A stretch of DNA of 64,000 nt from CAVRXQ01 sp963831155 (GTDB taxonomy: Bacteria > Actinomycetota > Acidimicrobiia > Acidimicrobiales > Bog-793), in contig CAWHOY010000008.1 in assembly GCA_963831155.1 (NCBI GenBank), forward strand, positions 62,001 to 126,000, in the 5' to 3' direction. This document shows, piece after piece, positions 61,104-64,000 of the stretch (its first letter is position 1; each line of letters starts with the position of its first letter). The notes below the pieces were generated by a model. It was not told the DNA's origin and did no database searches. It saw only the letters and a list, made by a program, of their open reading frames with translations. Both the position numbers and the translations under genes were made by a program.

Positions 61104-62915
61104 CTAGCCGAGGTCCCTGAGCGCTACTGCTGGGGCGAGTCGCGAGGCGCGCCATCCGCCGACGATGCCGGCGAGCACGCCACCGACGATCGCCCCCGCC
61201 AATCCGAGCAGCACCGTCGTCGCGTGGATTGGCGCGGTGAGGTGGATGATGCTGGTTACCGAGGCGCTCGTCGACTGGCCGATGCTCTGGGAGAGCGATG
61301 ACGCGCCGACGGCGAGCCCCGAGCTCGTCACGGTGAGCCCCGGTCCGACTGCCGTGATCACCGCCGCGATGACAACGCCGATCACGATTCCGATCACCGC
61401 CCCGACGATGCCGATCCCGATCGTCTCGGCGACGATCTGGCGGACGACGGCGCCACGCGACCAGCCGATCGCCCGAAGAGTGCCGATCTCACGCACGCGC
61501 TTCGCAACGGACGAGAGGGTGAGCAGTGCGGCGATGAGGAACGCCGCCAGCAACACGACGATGGCGAGCGCAGTACCGAGAGTGTCGGCGAGCTTCTTCG
61601 CGTTCGAAAGACTTCCCTTAACAGTGTCGGCCAGCGACTTCGACGTGAGCACCGTCGCGCCGGGAAGGGCCCTCTTGATCGCCGCGGCGACGGCGTTCAC
61701 GTCGGAGGCGTTCTTCACCGAGACGAGGACCTCGTTGATCTCCTTTGGTGCCGAGGCGAGCGACTGCGCGGTGGCGAGGTTGAAGTACACGTCCGCGACG
61801 TCACCGGTGAGGGTCGGGTTGACGAGGCCGACGATCTTGTACGTCTTGGAGTTGATCGTCAGCGTCCCGCCGGCGTGGAGCCCCTTTTGCGTCGCGTACG
61901 CCGTGTTGACAAGCACCTCGTCGGTCGCGTTGGCGGTGAACCATGTGCCCTTGGTCACCTGCGCCTTCGTGATCAGGCCGCCTGTCGACACCGATGGGCT
62001 GACCCCGGCGACGGTGTAGCTCGCGGTCTGGGTGTTCGTCGTCGGTGGGTTCAACGTCTCACGGATCGTTGCTTCTGGGACGACGACGTTCTGTTCGTAC
62101 GCCTTCTGGGAGGGCGTCAGGCACTTTGAGAAAAGGGAGTTCGTTCCGATGAACCGGATGCCGCCGCCACCGGTGGGGCGTCCGCTCGAACCGACCGGCC
62201 TTGACGAGAAGGTGGACGGTCGCGTGGTGGCGTTGGAAGCGAAGAGCTTCTGGATGCAGGCCCGCTCGGCGGTCTGCTGGGCGGCGGTCAGCGTCGGCGG
62301 CTTCGACGTGACCTTGAGAGTCTGTCCGCCGGTCTTGTAGGTGGCGGTGATCGTCGGCACGGTGCCCGTCTCGTGGATCGCGTCGAGGGAGAGCGCTCCG
62401 GTCACTGTCGAGACGTCCTTGATCTTCGAGATGATTCCCGCAGCCTGATCGGGGAAGTTGATCAGCGTCCCGGGCAGGAAGAAGTCGTGGGTGAACTTCG
62501 TTCCGGCAGGACCGAGCTTGGCGAGGTCTGTGAGGACGGTCGAATTGTTTTCGAGCAGCGTCTCGTTGGCAGCGGAGTTCAGCGACGCAACGCTCGTCCC
62601 GCCGAAGCCTTGCCCGAAGAATCCTTCGCCTCCACCACCACCTCCGGAACGCCTAGTGCTGCTCGAGCTGTTCGAGGTCGAGGTCGAAGACGAGGCGTTC
62701 TTGTTCGTCGTCGCCGCCACCGTGCGCGTGACGATGATGTTCGTCCCGACCGAGCCGAGGGGGGAGAGAACAGAATTCTGCGCGGCGGACAGACCGTCCG
62801 AAACGCCGATGATGCTCATGACGAGGCCGACCCCGGCGGCGAGGCCGAGGGCGGTCACGAGCGTCCGGCCGAATCGGCGGCGCAGCTCGTGCCACGCGTA
62901 ACTGGGAGAGAACAC
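61104..62915 (-). CDS. ABC transporter permease (FtsX/MacB type)
   Basis: A 603-residue permease, GTG start with GGAGGGG nearby. The first helix LVTALGLAAGVGLVMSIIGVSDGLSAAQ is followed by a long extracellular MacB_PCD-like domain and three C-terminal helices with LSSVAKRVREIGTLRAIGWSRGAVVRQIVAETI in pieces, the FtsX signature. A Ser/Thr/Asn- then Gly-rich low-complexity stretch (about residues 75-105) lies in the external domain. It is the upstream gene of the exporter pair. The substrate is unknown. Confidence 0.9.
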   Translation of the reverse strand: MFSPSYAWHELRRRFGRTLVTALGLAAGVGLVMSIIGVSDGLSAAQNSVLSPLGSVGTNIIVTRTVAATTNKNASSSTSTSNSSSSTRRSGGGGGGEGFFGQGFGGTSVASLNSAANETLLENNSTVLTDLAKLGPAGTKFTHDFFLPGTLINFPDQAAGIISKIKDVSTVTGALSLDAIHETGTVPTITATYKTGGQTLKVTSKPPTLTAAQQTAERACIQKLFASNATTRPSTFSSRPVGSSGRPTGGGGIRFIGTNSLFSKCLTPSQKAYEQNVVVPEATIRETLNPPTTNTQTASYTVAGVSPSVSTGGLITKAQVTKGTWFTANATDEVLVNTAYATQKGLHAGGTLTINSKTYKIVGLVNPTLTGDVADVYFNLATAQSLASAPKEINEVLVSVKNASDVNAVAAAIKRALPGATVLTSKSLADTVKGSLSNAKKLADTLGTALAIVVLLAAFLIAALLTLSSVAKRVREIGTLRAIGWSRGAVVRQIVAETIGIGIVGAVIGIVIGVVIAAVITAVGPGLTVTSSGLAVGASSLSQSIGQSTSASVTSIIHLTAPIHATTVLLGLAGAIVGGVLAGIVGGWRASRLAPAVALRDLG

Positions 62916-63166
62916 GACCCCTCCGTCGTCTCTGCCCGGCGACCTGGCTCTCCGGGCGTGTCAAGGGAAAAGGTACGTTCCGGAACTGTGGGCCTTCTGT
63001 GAGAACGCCCAAAAGAGACTCGGAGAAAGTGCTCGTCAACGTGCCGCTGGGTGCTACCACCAATTTTCTACGCCAGCTGCCCAGGTGTAGTCGCACGCGC
63101 CCAACAGGTAATTGTCCTCAAGAACAAAAAGTTCGAGGAAATGTTCGCCGCGACTAGGGGGGATCT
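62916..63166. other. Divergent promoter region with a palindrome
   Basis: 251 bp between the MacB-type permease and a secreted-protein gene. A perfect 10-bp palindrome gttccggaac lies at 62977-62986 and may be an operator for the exporter. No gene is seen in it. Confidence 0.4.
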
Positions 63167-64000
63167 ATGAGAGTTTCGAAGCCGTTCTCGGTGGGTGTCG
63201 GTCTCGCTGCGATTGCACTTTGCATCGCTTTCACCGCGGCCGTTCCGGTCGCAAACGGTGCGAGTAGCGGAAGCATCGTCACTGTGCTGAACGGACCGTA
63301 TGGTCCGATGCTCGTCGCTGGGTCAGGTCCCTCAGCTGGAACAGCGCTCTATATGATCACGAGCGATCACGGCGCCACGTTTGGCTGCACGACCACCAAG
63401 CAGTCGATTCTCGGGCATCCGTACGTCTGCACCGGCCCGTCGACGTCCAAGACCGCCGAGTGGCCCGCCTACACGACGACCGCCGCGCCGGTTGCCGGGA
63501 AAGGCGTTGAGAAGTCGTTGCTCGGCGAAGTCGCGCGCCCCGGCGTCGGCGAACAGGTCACATATAACGGACATCCGCTGTACCTGTTCGACATGGTCCC
63601 CGGCGCGCCGAGCGGTGAGAACTGGGACGAGGCGACCCTACCGGCCGATCACGGCATGTGGTGGCTCGTGTCGCCAAGCGGCGTACCGATCGGTTCAGAA
63701 GGCGTGCTTTCGACGCTGACGATTAATGGACATCAAGACCTCGGCGCCGAGCTCATCGATGGAGGCGGAGTGGTAGTCGTTCCCGTCTATACGTACTCAG
63801 GCGGGACGAAATGCACCGGAGCGTGTGCTGTCGAGTTCCCTCCTCTCTACGCCCAGGGAACTCCAGGTCTCGCCGCAGGCCTCTCCAACGACGCGGGGCT
63901 CGTGTCGAGAGCGGACGGGTCGGAACAGCGAACTTGGGCGGGCAAGGCGCTCTACGTGTACGGAGACGAGGGGGTCGGACTTTCCGCAACCGGAATCGCT
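63167..64000 (+). CDS. Secreted repeat protein (COG4315/Lipoprotein_15-like), 3' end outside window
   Basis: At least 278 residues, open to the end of the window. ATG 63167 has a GGGGGG ribosome site five bases before it. Signal peptide: a basic start, then GVGLAAIALCIAFTAAVPVANG (SP cleavage after the Ala-rich region). The mature part has the 'secreted repeat of unknown function' pattern: repeats of a Gly/Pro-His-x-LYxF motif, for example YNGHPLYLFDMVPGAPSGENW and GKALYVYGDEG, with ALYMITSDHGATFGCT. Cys pairs may form disulfides. Function unknown; the family is often envelope-bound. A continuation is expected downstream. Confidence 0.82.
   Translation, partial: MRVSKPFSVGVGLAAIALCIAFTAAVPVANGASSGSIVTVLNGPYGPMLVAGSGPSAGTALYMITSDHGATFGCTTTKQSILGHPYVCTGPSTSKTAEWPAYTTTAAPVAGKGVEKSLLGEVARPGVGEQVTYNGHPLYLFDMVPGAPSGENWDEATLPADHGMWWLVSPSGVPIGSEGVLSTLTINGHQDLGAELIDGGGVVVVPVYTYSGGTKCTGACAVEFPPLYAQGTPGLAAGLSNDAGLVSRADGSEQRTWAGKALYVYGDEGVGLSATGIA

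Overview
The window is high-GC DNA with short or overlapping intergenic spacing (many ATGA, GTGA or TGATG stop/start overlaps) and frequent GTG and TTG starts. It looks chromosomal and actinobacterial. The best single marker is an S-(hydroxymethyl)mycothiol dehydrogenase (mscR, 45151-46242), since mycothiol is an actinobacterial thiol. Supporting signs are an F420/luciferase-type oxidoreductase, a DUF1707/PspC/PspC-kinase group, a CGNR protein, and secreted proteins with Thr-rich stalks. A G1 glutamic peptidase, a DsrC/DsrE sulfur group and a NiCoT transporter would fit an acid- or sulfur-exposed lineage such as Acidimicrobiia; that placement is inference. No rRNA, tRNA, CRISPR, prophage or insertion sequence was recognised.

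Layout. 1-11257 (+): a CoA-dependent catabolic block. It starts with the end of a thiolase and a three-subunit molybdenum hydroxylase (FAD, 2Fe-2S and Mo subunits), followed by a TetR regulator, two enoyl-CoA hydratase-like proteins, an acyl-CoA synthetase, an alpha/beta hydrolase, an LLM oxidoreductase, an SDR and a CoxG-like maturation protein. 11286-19411: an amidase (+) converges on an SDR plus a complete oligopeptide-type ABC importer (-), with a very strong hairpin between the binding protein and the permeases. 19511-23579: a DeoR repressor diverges from a BtpA-like / FGGY kinase / SDR operon, probably for a sugar or polyol. 23587-32836: single genes, including an L,D-transpeptidase, a PspC-type envelope-stress two-component system whose response regulator is frameshifted, an EamA exporter, an amidohydrolase, a papain-like protein of unknown role and a DUF1349 protein. 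32838-41622: a decayed isomerase, an HD-GYP protein with a Thr/Pro stalk, a toxin-antitoxin-like pair, a GGDEF-EAL protein, a G1 peptidase and a CGNR protein.

41776-56845 is the most interesting region. It holds a Rieske monooxygenase with the bridging Glu seen in quaternary-ammonium oxygenases, mscR directly upstream of it, a class-III aminotransferase, a PotABCD-type importer, an acyl-CoA dehydrogenase, a PYROXD2-like oxidoreductase, an ADP-forming acyl-CoA synthetase, cupins and a BetI-like TetR regulator. Four near-identical operator-like sites (consensus RACTGAACRNNCARTCAAWC) lie at four promoters of this region and tie the genes into one apparent regulon. A working model is uptake and oxidative N-demethylation of a methylated amine, with mycothiol-dependent removal of the formaldehyde, transamination, and CoA activation of the carbon skeleton.

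56863-64000: a NiCoT Ni/Co transporter diverges from a sulfide:quinone-oxidoreductase-like / TusE-DsrC / DsrE operon (sulfur handling). Then come a MacB-type ABC exporter pair (-) and the start of a secreted repeat protein (+) that runs off the window.

Several genes are decayed: frameshifts at about 27713 and 42062, and C-terminal or internal remnants at 23587-23724 and 32838-33236.
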